A stretch of DNA of 64,000 nt from Phlyctochytrium arcticum. Lineage: Eukaryota; Chytridiomycota; Chytridiomycetes; Chytridiales; Chytridiaceae. The notes below the pieces were generated by a model, which was not told where the DNA came from, did no database searches, and saw nothing but the letters and a program-made list of their open reading frames with translations. The stretch is from assembly GCA_025602905.1 (NCBI GenBank), contig JAHLKI010000010.1, positions 620,001 to 684,000 of the forward strand. The letters are read 5' to 3'. Below, in pieces: positions 43,916-53,505 of this stretch. Position 1 is the stretch's first letter; each line of letters starts with the position of its first letter. Both the position numbers and the translations under genes were made by a program.

Positions 43916-45856
43916 TTAGATGATGGGTGGTTTGGTCGTTACTGAGGGTAAACCACGGGGCGATGAAGGCGAAGAGGATCCATTCGACATCAAGTCGTCA
44001 GGCCAGATATATTCTTCCTCTTCTTCCTCAAGTTCAGAGTCGATATCGGTTGACCCGTCATCTACGAGTAAATGCCTCGATTCATCATCCTCCCCGGATC
44101 GAGAATTCCGATTCTTTTTTCCAGTAGTCACAGCAGCAGGCTCCTCAGTAGTAGGTGGTGGTGGTGGCTCCACATCTTCACCCATATCCCTTCTCGCCCG
44201 TCTCGCAAACCGTTCAAAAATGACCACCCCAACTCCACAAATAATACATAAAACGACGTCCATGGCGTTGACCCACCACGCAGCGTTATCCGTGACACCC
44301 ACCAAAAACGGGAATAGGATGCGTCCGATGCTCCCTGCAGTTGTTATCCAGGCTATTAGGGAAGCTTGGGGACGGGTGCCGAGGAGGGTGGAGTACATGG
44401 AGACGGTGAGAGTTTGACAGATGGGGGATCCGATGGACCAGATTAAAGTCATGCCGAGGACAAAGGCGGCCCAGGTTGCGTTTGTATGCGGTGGGTTCGG
44501 ATCAATCGTTAAAAGGGTGCCGATAATTACGGTTAGGATACCAAAATTGAGGAGATGGTGTCCCGCCACCCATTTTCGTTGGATAGGGTCAACGAGAAAG
44601 AAGACGACGAGACCGACTAAACCCAAATAAAAAAAGAATTGGCCGGCGTGTTCGAGGGCTTGCGGGTCGTTGAATCGATGGTACTGGTACATTTCCGGAG
44701 CAATGGTTTCGGTCACGCCAATGACGCCGCGGAGGACCAAGTTGAGGGAGAAGAAGAGGATAAAGCCGTATTTCAACAGAGCGGATTCGGCGCGGGAGGC
44801 ACGGGCTGCTGAGGCTGGGGGGTGGGGGAGGGTTGTTGGTGGGGGAGGTGGGGGCAGGGGATCCTTTTTTGGGATGGCGGAGAGGAGGAGGGGGATCATG
44901 GCCAAATTGACGAGGATTAAAGCGCCGTTGGGAATGACACAGGAGAGTAATGCGGCATGGTTCTTTTCGTCGTCTCCGGGACCAAGTTGACTGGAGTGAT
45001 GACGGTGGTAGGCTTGGACCATCCACATGACGAGCGTGGCCAGTCCGGGTGTCAAAGAGAATCCCGCGTACTGGGCCATACCACTGTAAGCGATAGCTTT
45101 GGTGCGTTCAGCGGGTGGGACGGCACTGGCCAAGTAGGCGCGAGTGACGGCTACCGTCCCGGTAGCGAACCCACAAAGTGTCCGTGAAACGTACATCCAC
45201 CATAAAGGATGGGGGAGAGCCCAGGCAAAAGCGTACAGGGTATTACAACTGGCCGCGAGGATGGTGGCGAAAATAAAGACTTCACGGGATGAACCGCGTT
45301 TATCGGCCCATGTTCCAAAGGGGACGGCGCTGATCAGGCGGCCGATGGAAAAGAGGGAAATGAGGGTGCCGAGGGTTCCCAAGTTTCCGCCCATGAGGTT
45401 GACGTAGGTCCACATGGTGGGTAGGACTAGGCCGCGACTGGCTTCGGTGACAAAGAGGTTGATGAGGACCATGGTCGAGTCGCGGGCGGGCAGTCCTTTA
45501 TGGAATTTTTGCCATCCTTTTCTCAAAGAGTCCGTTTTCCAGCATTTTGTAACGCCGTGTCTTTTGTAATGTCGTTTGATGCGATTGGTATTGTCTCTGT
45601 CCACTTGGCCCGAGGAGTCGTCGTCGTCATCTGATGAATCGATCGGCAAGGTCAAAAGGGAGCTGTCGCGTTCGTCGGTGGGGGAGACGAGGGTGGCATA
45701 AGACGGGGGTCTTGAGAAGGGGCTGGGTTCTCCGTTGTTGTTATCGGGTAGGAGTAAAGAGTGTTCATCTGAGTGGTAGTCCGCCGTGACCGGGGCCACG
45801 ATGCGTAAGGACGACGACGGGTCAGCCTGGGTTCCACATGCTTGTGCCTTGGCCAT
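43916..45856 (-). CDS. major facilitator superfamily transporter, MFSD8/CLN7-like
   Basis: An intron-less 646-aa ORF. Residues 1-145 are a disordered cytoplasmic region, acidic and then basic (SSDDDDDSSG, RIKRHYKRH). About twelve hydrophobic segments follow. The first half has GTLGTLISLFSIGRLISAVP then GTWADKRGSSREVFI, the MFS loop 2-3 signature (GxxxDKxGxR), and LCGFATGTVAVTRAYLAS, which matches the MFSD8/CLN7 type of lysosomal or vacuolar membrane protein. The acidic C-terminal tail (LEEEEEEYIWPDD) may be a sorting signal. The substrate is unknown. The gene converges with HIS6, about 170 bp apart. Confidence 0.75.
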   Translation of the reverse strand: MAKAQACGTQADPSSSLRIVAPVTADYHSDEHSLLLPDNNNGEPSPFSRPPSYATLVSPTDERDSSLLTLPIDSSDDDDDSSGQVDRDNTNRIKRHYKRHGVTKCWKTDSLRKGWQKFHKGLPARDSTMVLINLFVTEASRGLVLPTMWTYVNLMGGNLGTLGTLISLFSIGRLISAVPFGTWADKRGSSREVFIFATILAASCNTLYAFAWALPHPLWWMYVSRTLCGFATGTVAVTRAYLASAVPPAERTKAIAYSGMAQYAGFSLTPGLATLVMWMVQAYHRHHSSQLGPGDDEKNHAALLSCVIPNGALILVNLAMIPLLLSAIPKKDPLPPPPPPTTLPHPPASAARASRAESALLKYGFILFFSLNLVLRGVIGVTETIAPEMYQYHRFNDPQALEHAGQFFFYLGLVGLVVFFLVDPIQRKWVAGHHLLNFGILTVIIGTLLTIDPNPPHTNATWAAFVLGMTLIWSIGSPICQTLTVSMYSTLLGTRPQASLIAWITTAGSIGRILFPFLVGVTDNAAWWVNAMDVVLCIICGVGVVIFERFARRARRDMGEDVEPPPPPTTEEPAAVTTGKKNRNSRSGEDDESRHLLVDDGSTDIDSELEEEEEEYIWPDDLMSNGSSSPSSPRGLPSVTTKPPII

Positions 45857-46352
45857 TCGTCGGTCGGGGGTTGAAAGTGCCGGGGGTTATGTAAGCTGGT
45901 ATGCAAGCAGTGAGTCCTTACTACTACAAAAATGAGGCTCCTTTGAACAAACGCTCACCCGAGAGAGACGTTCCGTTTTTGTAGGGCAAAAAGAATCGCG
46001 AGTTTTCGAACAAAGAGAACAAACTGAAGCGACGTCATGAAAGGAAAGTGCTTATGTCAGCCCATGGAGCATTGCGCCAAGCCACTGCACCAATCCGCCG
46101 CCCACGTGTGTGTTATATTGCGGCGGGGTATATGGGCTATGAATGGATAGAGGGACATAGTAACATTACATAGTAACATTACATAGTAACATTTCATAGT
46201 CGGAAAGGCAACGGTCAGAGGCGCAGCCATACAAGATTCACCTGGTGGCAAGAGGCTGAAGGCTTAGCCGCGCGACTGGCCACCTTGCGTAATCATCGGT
46301 GATATAGCACACTGGCACAACTGAACTGTCTAAATGATGGACAAAAGCAAAC
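45857..46352. other. divergent intergenic region with minisatellite
   Basis: About 500 bp lie between the transporter and the R-SNARE gene, transcribed apart. Apart from the three-unit repeat at 46155-46193, I see nothing specific. Confidence 0.6.
46155..46193. repeat. three tandem copies of a 13-bp unit, acatagtaacatt
   Basis: The three units are exact and contiguous. A partial fourth copy (tcatag) follows. The array is about 160 bp upstream of the R-SNARE start and could be a polymorphic minisatellite. Confidence 0.85.
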
Positions 46353-48042
46353 ATGAAACTCCTCAAAGGCGCAAAAAAGAGTCTGAGAGCCTTTGCTAAA
46401 AAAGTAGTAGTCCGGGATTCTAGCGCCTCAAGTTCATCAGATAGCAGTAGCAGTAGTTCATCAGAGGAGGGCTCGAGGAGAAAGAAGAAACGGAGTAAAC
46501 GAGATGAAGAAACGGGGAAACGACGAGGACAACGACAAGACCGGAAGCTTAAAGGCAAGGGCAAACTCATAGCATCAGCAAAGGAAACGGTAAAAACTCC
46601 TTCATATTCTGTTTGTCGACACATAAACTCATTGATACGCTAGTCACCCCTTCTGGCATCCATTCACTCTTCATCCTCAACACTAGCGTCTTCCAATGGC
46701 TCAACATCCAGTCTTCATTCCACTAGTAATCCTCTGAAACTCCCATTCCCGACTGCTGCTGCCCGCGCTCAACAACTCCAGTACCAGCAAGCTTATTTAT
46801 CTATGACACCCCCATTGCCTCCCCGTCCGCCTTTGCATTCAAGTCATCACCCTGCAGAGAATGATATCCCTGCTGCCCTTCGTCCCAAGATCCGTCCTGT
46901 CGAATACGGCTCCATCCCTTCTTCCTCTTCTTCTTTGCCAGCTCAATCACAAACAAACACGATCCTATCCACAGTCAATTCAGTCCGTGATCGCGCTCAC
47001 AGCGTCGTAGGCAAATTGCTTTCGAGAGGTGATAAACTCGAGGATCTACGGCTTAAATCGGCCCGGTTACAAGATGTTGGCGACATGTTTCGACGGACTA
47101 CCCGGGATGCTGAGCGGCAGACTTGGTTTCTGCATAAGAAGGTACGTTCCGAGACGACGAGCCCTTGCCCGAGCGAAGCGCTCGGGCAAGGGCGAGGGGG
47201 CATGGTCCAGACATTTTTCCGAAGGAAAAATGGATGGGCGCGGATGATTTTGCGAAGCAAAATCAAATGCGAGCGACAGCGAGGAGGGCACCGAGCGAAG
47301 CGAGGCATTTCTTGGCCCAGACATTGTTCCAAAGGAAAAATGGATGGGCGCGGATGATTTTGCGCAGCAAAATCGAATGCGAGCGAAGGGAGGGAAAAGT
47401 CTCACATGGTTGCAACAATACGACGACACCGAGCGTAGCGAGGGGGGAGGAGCATGCATTGTAATTACAAGACTCGATTGGTTTTGATGAGGGGATGGAT
47501 GATCCATTGCTAAACTGAAATTTTTATTCTTCAACAGGCCGTGATTTGCTGGTACATTTCAGGTTTTTTCGTCGTTTTGGCCGGGATAGGTAAGTGTTTG
47601 TTTTTTGATTGCCACTGAGTGTACTGAAGCGCTCAACTCGGTTTTTGGTTGTATAGCGGTCTTTCTCGTGTTTATGCGGATGGTGTTTACACAACCGCCA
47701 CGGGATACGAGTCCTCCTCCTGTGAGGGGACCACCCGTGCCTGTGCCTATACCCGCTCCGGTACCAGTACCTGCTCCTGCTCCTGCTCCGGTACCTGTAC
47801 CTGTACCAGCACCACCCCAGCAACCCCCTCCACAATACCCTTACCCACCGTACCCGTACCCGCCCTACCCCCCATACCCATATCCCTCCAATCCACCACA
47901 ACAACCACCACTCCCGCCCCAGCAGCCTCCACCAATACCATCATCATCTACTGCAGCCCCAAGACCAACCACCCCACCCCAAATCCCACCCCAACAACCA
48001 CCCCCACCCTCCCGCACATTTGCTCCCCAACCCCCTTCATAA
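46353..48042 (+). CDS. R-SNARE (synaptobrevin-type) with proline-rich C-terminal tail
   Basis: Exons 46353-46589, 46644-47141, 47538-47589 and 47657-48042 join in one 390-aa frame. The N-terminus is basic (LKGAKKSLRAFAKKVV) and then Ser- and Lys-rich. The SNARE coiled coil is residues about 190-245, with the zero-layer arginine at about 207 (KLLSRGDKLEDLRLKSARLQ) and the juxtamembrane FRRTTRDAERQTW. A membrane anchor spans the third splice (about 246-273, VICWYISGFFVVLAG then VFLVFM). About 112 residues of Pro-rich sequence follow, with VPAPAPAPVPV and YPYPPYPP runs. Usual synaptobrevins end directly after the anchor. This protein would place a long Pro-rich tail in the organelle lumen or outside the cell. 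The N-terminal region is not a longin domain. The second intron is 396 bp and repeat-filled. Confidence 0.75.
47142..47537 (+). repeat. hairpin-rich intron with 110-bp tandem duplication
   Basis: The intron of the R-SNARE gene is about six times longer than its neighbours. It contains perfect triloop hairpins. The largest is gcccttgcccgagcg-aag-cgctcgggcaagggc at 47161-47193. Others are tttttcc-gaa-ggaaaaa and gattttgc-gaa-gcaaaatc, the last repeated as gattttgc-gca-gcaaaatc. A unit starting ccagacatt at about 47207 and again at about 47317 is duplicated with a 110-bp period. The motif gagcgaagcgagg recurs. The intron still has a GTACGT donor and a CAACAG acceptor. Confidence 0.8.
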
Positions 48043-48178
48043 CCCTCTACAACCCCCATCACTGCATATAGTCTCTGAGAAAAGAATAGGATTTAGGAAC
48101 ATTTAGACACACTCGACAACTTTGTTCATCTAAAAACAGTTTTTATCTACAAAAAAAAAAACACGTATCACAATACAC

Positions 48179-49079
48179 TTATTTATGCCCCGGAGCCCGT
48201 TTAATAACCGGTTTAACGATACTCGTCTGCGCCATCTTCCTAAGCGTCTTCAAATCCACATTCCGATCCTTCCAATTCGATTTCCGGATTTTGATGGGTC
48301 GATTCCCCACATATTTCCCATTCATCTCTCTTGAAGCTTTCACAAAATCATTCGGATCTTTAAAACTGACGAATCCGTAGCCCATGCTTTTTGCTGTACG
48401 TTTGTCGCGGACGATGCGGGCTTTGAGGAGGGTGGGGTATTTTGAGAAGGATTTGTGGAGGAGTTCGTCGGTTACTTCGTTTCCTAGGTCTCCGATGAAG
48501 AGGCGGAAATCGTCTATAGTGGGGAGTTAGCGAGGGGTGTTGTATGAATCAACAATGGGAATGTTTTTACGTACTTTGGTCCCATTCCATAAGGGTAGGA
48601 TCTTCCCAAGCTTCACCTCCCGCAGATCTCAAAATCGTTTTCCGTTTCTTCCCCTTATCCGTTTCGCCCCCAGCACTCTTATCCTTTCCGACCGCCGACA
48701 TGGAAGGTAACGCGGCCAAAGCAGCAGCTTTCCGTCCCTCATCATACGACACCGTATTATTGGAAAAGTGGTGGTCACTGACTTTCACGATATTGGCTGT
48801 GGAGGCTGTCGGCGTATAACCCGCCGGGTACGGCACTGCACCTGTGGTGGATTCGACTACGTAACCGGTTGGATACGGGACACTATTATTTGATGATGAG
48901 CCTCTGTAGGGTTGAGAAGGGGCCGGGTAGGAGGTTGAGGGGGCAGCGTAGTAGGAAGGGTAGGATTGGGGAGGGGCGGCGTAGGTGGTGGAATGGGATT
49001 GTGGGTCTTGCGGGGTGGTGTAGAGTTGGGGAGGTGCGTAGTAGGCGGCATTGGGGTCGTGGTCGTAGTATCCCGACAT
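48179..49079 (-). CDS. RBM42: RNA-binding protein RBM42
   Basis: Exons 49079-48575 and 48513-48179 give 279 aa. The N-terminal 110 residues are a Tyr/Pro/Ser-rich low-complexity region (YYAPPQLY, SYPSYYAAPS). A Lys-rich linker follows (KGKKRKTILRSAGGEAWEDP). The C-terminal RRM spans the splice, with FRLFIGDLGNEVTDELL, RIVRDKRTAKSMGYGFVSFK and the RBM42-specific end NGKYVGNRPIKIRKSNWKDR. The RRM2 and RRM1 positions carry LFIGDL and YGFVSF. RBM42 binds RNA and associates with hnRNP K in animals; in fungi it is little known. Its start lies about 240 bp from the J-domain gene on the other strand. Confidence 0.9.
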
Positions 49080-49319
49080 TGTTTTCTATATATTGATTTT
49101 CTATACGGTTTTTGAGCGAAAGAATTCTGCGAAGCGATGACATTTCATCGCTGGGAGCTGGCTGTTGATATGCCAACTTGTGTGGCACAGCAGCAACTTG
49201 ATCCGCCGGGTCGTGGCCAAATGCTTGTTCCAGTCAAAAACCGTTCGCAATCCAACACTTCAAAAAGGTCCATTAGACAAAAAAAAAAAGCCTTGCCAAA
49301 GAACCCAAAGGTCCCCGCC

Positions 49320-51217
49320 ATGACTACGACAACGCCAACAGAGTCTAACAGCTCAGGCGCCCCAGTCCTGCAATCGCGCCGACCACGACCAGCAGCAACA
49401 GCCCGCTGCCCCTCCTGCTCCGTCACCCTCGAATTCTCCCTGCCATCCATAATCTCTCCCACCTCAACCTCCTCCTCTTCAACCTCTTCATTCTCGTCGT
49501 CGTCGGCACCGGAAGGCTATGGCTACGATCATTACCGCGTCCAGTGTTTTTCGTGCTTGGAAGTGGGTACGGTCCCCGTCGGTCTCGCAAATTTGAAAGA
49601 CGGCACCAGTGCAAAAACAAATGGATCGTCGTCATCCGCCAAACCCTCTGCTACTTCATCAACAACTAGTCGGGAACAGGAGCGGGAAAAGGAAGAACAA
49701 AAGGAAAAACGACGCGAGCGGCAACAACAGGAACAACATCGACGACGGACCGCTTCCAAGTTTACGGGAAAGAAGGGCACTGGTAATGTTATTAACCCTT
49801 TATGATTGATTATACATAAGTGAATTAACGGGAAAACGTTGGTGGCAGATGAAAACCCTTGTGATATGCAGTACTATGAGCTTTTGGATGTGGCGGCCAC
49901 GGCAACGGCTGGACAGATTAAGAAGGCGTATTACCTCAAAGCCATGAAATGTCATCCTGACAAGAACCCGGATGACCCTCATGCTGATGAAAAGTTCAAG
50001 GCCATTTCCGAAGCTTACCAAGGTAAAAGAACAGTCGACGCTTTATGGACATTCCATTTTATTAACAATGATTTATTATAGTACTCTCGGATGAACATCG
50101 GCGGGCCATGTATAACCAGTATGGCGTCCAAGCCGGCAACCCCGATTCCCAATTTGTCGATCCAGAGGAATTCTTCAAACAGCAGTTTGGCGGAGACAAA
50201 TTCGTGAATTTCATTGGCGAGATTTCCATCGCCAAGGAATTCGCCGAGGCCATGTCGGGGTTAGCCGAAGGTCCGGACCGGGAAAACAAAAAAGAGTTGA
50301 CGGGGGAAGAGCGGTATGAAGTCCGGAAACAGCGGGTGGAAAAGTTGATTGATAGTCTGAAAAACAAATTGGCGCTATATGTTGAATCCTTTCCGATTGA
50401 AACTCCTGTCATTGGACCTGATGGGGTAGAAGCGCCACCCTCGGCTGACCGAGAACAATTTGCGGAAGAAGCCAAGAAGACTTTCAAAACTATTATCGGT
50501 CTCGAAGCCGAAATCCTCAAAACGGAATCTTACGGTGTCGAACTACTCCACGCTATCGGATATACCTACCAACTCAAAGCCTCGCAGTGGCTCGCCAAGA
50601 TGGATGCCGAGGATGGACCTGTCCTCAAACGGGCCTGGGGTTTTGGATCCCGGTTTGCGGGGATTATGCGTGAAAAGGCCCATATTATTGGGGAGACGGT
50701 GGGGACATTTAAAACGGCGTTGGACCTGCAATCTAGTTTTGCCAAATTGCAGGAAATGGAAAAAAAGAAGGAGGAAAAAAAGGCTGCGGGAAAAGTCGAT
50801 TCAACTGCTGCTGCTGCTGGTGGTACTGACCCGGCCACCACTGGGGATACTAAAAAGAAGGATGAATCCACACCCACCACAACCAAACCAGACCCCTCCT
50901 CCCAAAAATCCACCTCGGACGCCCTAAAAGACGACGACGAAGACCCAGAAATGACGCCCGAAGAAGCCGCCCTCCGCTCCAAACTCGAATTCGAAGCAGC
51001 GAGTAAAGGCCTCGAAGCCCTCTGGCGCGGCTCCAAATTGGAAGTCGAAGGCGTCCTCCGTGAAGTCTGTGATAAAGTCCTGGGAGACGAACAGGATGCG
51101 AACCGGGAAGTCCGGAGACGACGGGCTGAAGCCATGTATGCGCTGGGAGAAGTGTTTGAGGCGGTTAAACCGGATCCGGGGGCGAAAAATGCTCATGAGT
51201 TACCGAAACATCCTTAA
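49320..51217 (+). CDS. J-domain co-chaperone with DnaJ-X region (Caj1/Djp1-like)
   Basis: Exons 49320-49782, 49849-50022 and 50082-51217 give 590 aa. The frame is open further upstream to an ATG at 49137; 49320 was preferred for its gccATG context and closeness to the first conserved motif. Two CxxC pairs ([18 protein letters not shown]) form a zinc-ribbon-like N-terminus. The J-domain starts [10 protein letters not shown] and contains the HPD motif in CHPDKNPDD, which stimulates Hsp70 ATPase. The DnaJ-X domain follows, with [19 protein letters not shown] and [13 protein letters not shown]. In yeast this class acts in the cytosol, including peroxisomal protein import (Djp1). The linker is Lys/Thr-rich. 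Confidence 0.88.
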
Positions 51218-51979
51218 TTTCCTTTTTTTCTATACATCACCTTTCCACCACCAACCCATTCCCATTCCGGTTTCATGCTTTTTGTACAGATAGACATATC
51301 ACTCTTTTCTTTTCTTTTGTTTGTTTTTTTTAGATTCTCCCTTTTTTTTAGGATCTCAATTACCTTTTTTCTTAGCGTAGTCCCATCATCACTCTCTTAT
51401 TAGGCTGTGTATACGTTTGGTTAGTCGGCATTTTGTACTACCGTAATATTTGGAGCAGAAAACGCGAGGCATTTTGTTTGTTTTCCGTGGGAAAAATGTC
51501 GCTGTCGTTGTTTTCTGAGTGCTTTTCTGTAAAGAGATTTCGTGACCGGATGAAAAGGACGTTTTATACATTCTACCACCGTTCAAAGGAGGATTGCTCT
51601 CAACGCGGACGCGCGAGATTGTGGGACCTCATGAGGCGAAACGTGCGGAAGACACATTTATGATCAACTCCCGGCGAGATGTACAGGAAAAAATACCCAA
51701 CTCACCCAAAGATAATACCACATTCGAGGACATGTGGTTACCAATCATGGGCTCGGAGAGAAGCAATCCATAACAACAACGTTGTCCGTTTTTTGGCGAT
51801 TCTCACACCTTTTGTCGTGGCACACTTTGTCCCCAGCGCCGTACTTACGACCAATTGGATGCCGGAGTTTGTGGTCTGCCAGCCAATCGTCTCGCTTACT
51901 CGTAGCTCAATCTGCACATGTTGCGTTGGACCAAATACTCGTAACGGAAAAGGAGCGATTAATGGAGAATATATTTGTA
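51218..51979. other. intergenic sequence without a supported gene
   Basis: About 760 bp. It begins with T-rich 3' flank of the J-domain gene. Several overlapping ORFs of 60-145 codons occur on both strands, with no recognisable motif. The missing second half of the pRiA4b-like domain would be expected here on the minus strand, but no YDFGD-type motif was found. Confidence 0.5.
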
Positions 51980-52270
51980 TCATGCAACGGTAGACGCGGG
52001 ACGTTTGGACTTGGTAACGGGTGGGCCGTCCTGAATCTCAAACTTGTACAAATGGGAATTGTTCCATTCGAACGCAATTTGGAGGATCTTGTGGAGATCG
52101 TGAAAGGTGATTGTGGGGGGGACGGAAATGAAGCGGACGACTGTCCAACGGGTGAGAAGTTCGACCCTTAGGAGATAATTCGCGTCGGCAGGAAGATCTT
52201 TAGTTGCTGTTTTTCGAGGGGATTTAGCGATCGCTGTTCTAGGAGCTTTTGGAGTAGTTGCTCGCGGCAT
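51980..52270 (-). CDS. pRiA4b ORF-3-like protein, N-terminal part only
   Basis: The ORF has 96 codons. After a basic Ala/Lys/Pro start comes YLLRVELLTRWTVVRFISVP then TFHDLHKILQIAFEWNNSHL followed by YKFEI. This is the first half of the pRiA4b ORF-3-like domain: leading strand, LH..I..aF.W..sHL..F.I. The domain is found in bacterial plasmid or transposon passengers and in many fungi, and its function is unknown. The second half, normally with a YDFGDxW motif, could not be found in any frame downstream. The gene is either truncated or continues through an intron I failed to recognise. Confidence 0.55.
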   Translation of the reverse strand: MPRATTPKAPRTAIAKSPRKTATKDLPADANYLLRVELLTRWTVVRFISVPPTITFHDLHKILQIAFEWNNSHLYKFEIQDGPPVTKSKRPASTVA

Positions 52271-52674
52271 GATTGATGTCTAGATTCAAAATCCAAAAAC
52301 AAAAAGAAAGCAGATCTTTTGCAACACTGTTGGTCCACGTGACCTCGCGAGTTTTCAAACTTAGTCTTTTCCGTTTTCTGTCCTTTCTTTCAACCGCTGT
52401 CTGCAAGGCCGTATGGAAGGCCGAAAGAATGAGAATACGAAGAAATATACGCCTTACATTGGACATATATTCGGAAAGGACAGACAGGATGGGAAACAAT
52501 TGGAAGAGAACTGAAAGGGGGGGGTAGGAAAGAGATGAGGTCAGAAAGGATACCATGGACTCTCCTTTAGCTCTTTTGATTATTATTTACAAATTTGCCG
52601 CCTGAATGCCCCCCTGTCATCATTGGCCGGCGCTGATAGATAAAAGTTGGTCTTTGTGATAGCTGATGAACTTT
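52271..52674. other. intergenic sequence without a supported gene
   Basis: About 400 bp lie between the pRiA4b-like start and the RPB8 stop, both on the minus strand. I see no structure beyond the expected promoter of the pRiA4b-like gene. Confidence 0.5.
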
Positions 52675-53319
52675 CTACTTCTTCATCAATAAATAAATGT
52701 TCATGCCCACATCCAAATCTTGGACTTGGCGGTAGTCTCCCGCAATACACAGCAATAACCCCCCAAATGATGCGTATACCGACCTAAACAAAAGAACAGT
52801 CAGTCACCTCCCCCATCAACGTAGCGTTTGTAAAAAAACTCACACTTTAGATGCCCCAGAGTCATCATACTTGTACACTTTCCCGTACATAACATACTCA
52901 TACGCATCCGCCAAACTCTGTTCTCCAGCTTTCTGCCGCCATATTTCTCTAGGCTGTGCGTCTTCTGCTGTTGACGACGTTGTAGTGGCGTCCAGGCTTA
53001 ACGTGGATGCGAGGAGAAAACTGAATTTTTCGCCAACGTTTAATGGGTAGATTTCGGTATTGACGTCCAGGAGGATTTCAATGTCGACTGTTTCTGACTC
53101 GGCTTTTATGCGGGATACTAATAAGGAGGGGATTCGTTTAGGATATTATGGGTGAAGGTAAATAATGGGAATGGGAATACGCTACCCCGATCAAACTTTT
53201 TGCCAAATGGATCAATGTCTTTGACCTCAAAGGTCGACTCAAACAACCGGTTCTATGGGTCATACGGGTAAGTCACTGGTGGGGCTAGAATCTATGTTGT
53301 ATTGGTTTATTACCTTCAT
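52675..53319 (-). CDS. RPB8: RNA polymerases I, II and III subunit RPABC3 (RPB8)
   Basis: Four exons (53319-53314, 53252-53186, 53117-52844, 52783-52675) give 151 aa, against 150 in human. The first exon is only six bases (Met-Lys). It is required to start NRLFESTFEVKDIDPFGKKF. Further blocks are VDIEILLDVNTEIYPLNVG, YEYVMYGKVYKYDDSG and VYASFGGLLLCIAGD, all characteristic of this OB-fold subunit shared by the three nuclear polymerases. An acidic loop with Ser/Thr (ATTTSSTAEDAQ) is longer than in yeast. No open frame long enough to be listed by simple ORF scanning covers it, so it is easily missed. EBP2 is divergent about 190 bp away. Confidence 0.93.
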
Positions 53320-53505
53320 TGCGTTTGATAGTTGTCGGGGTTTTGGTTCAAAAGACAAAATTCCACAATTGCTGAAGATCGGCTGGAAGGTGCTGTGCCA
53401 CATGGTGGCTTAGCGCTCGCTTTGGAGAGTTTTGGTTTTGTTGAATTCTTTTTGCCGGACACCATATTTTGCTAACAATTCAACCTGTGTGAATTGCAAA
53501 ACAAA

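Noticed and set aside
46155..46193. Possible CRISPR-like array
   Set aside because: It has three 13-bp tandem copies without spacers in a eukaryotic genome, which makes it a simple minisatellite.
47161..47470. Bacterial-looking GAGCGAAGCGAGG repeats suggesting contamination or horizontal transfer
   Set aside because: They lie inside an intron with correct splice sites of a eukaryotic SNARE gene, so they belong to the nuclear sequence.
49137..49319. Upstream start for the J-domain protein at 49137
   Set aside because: It is in frame, but the 61 extra residues show no conserved feature and the ATG at 49320 has better context. It is kept as an alternative.
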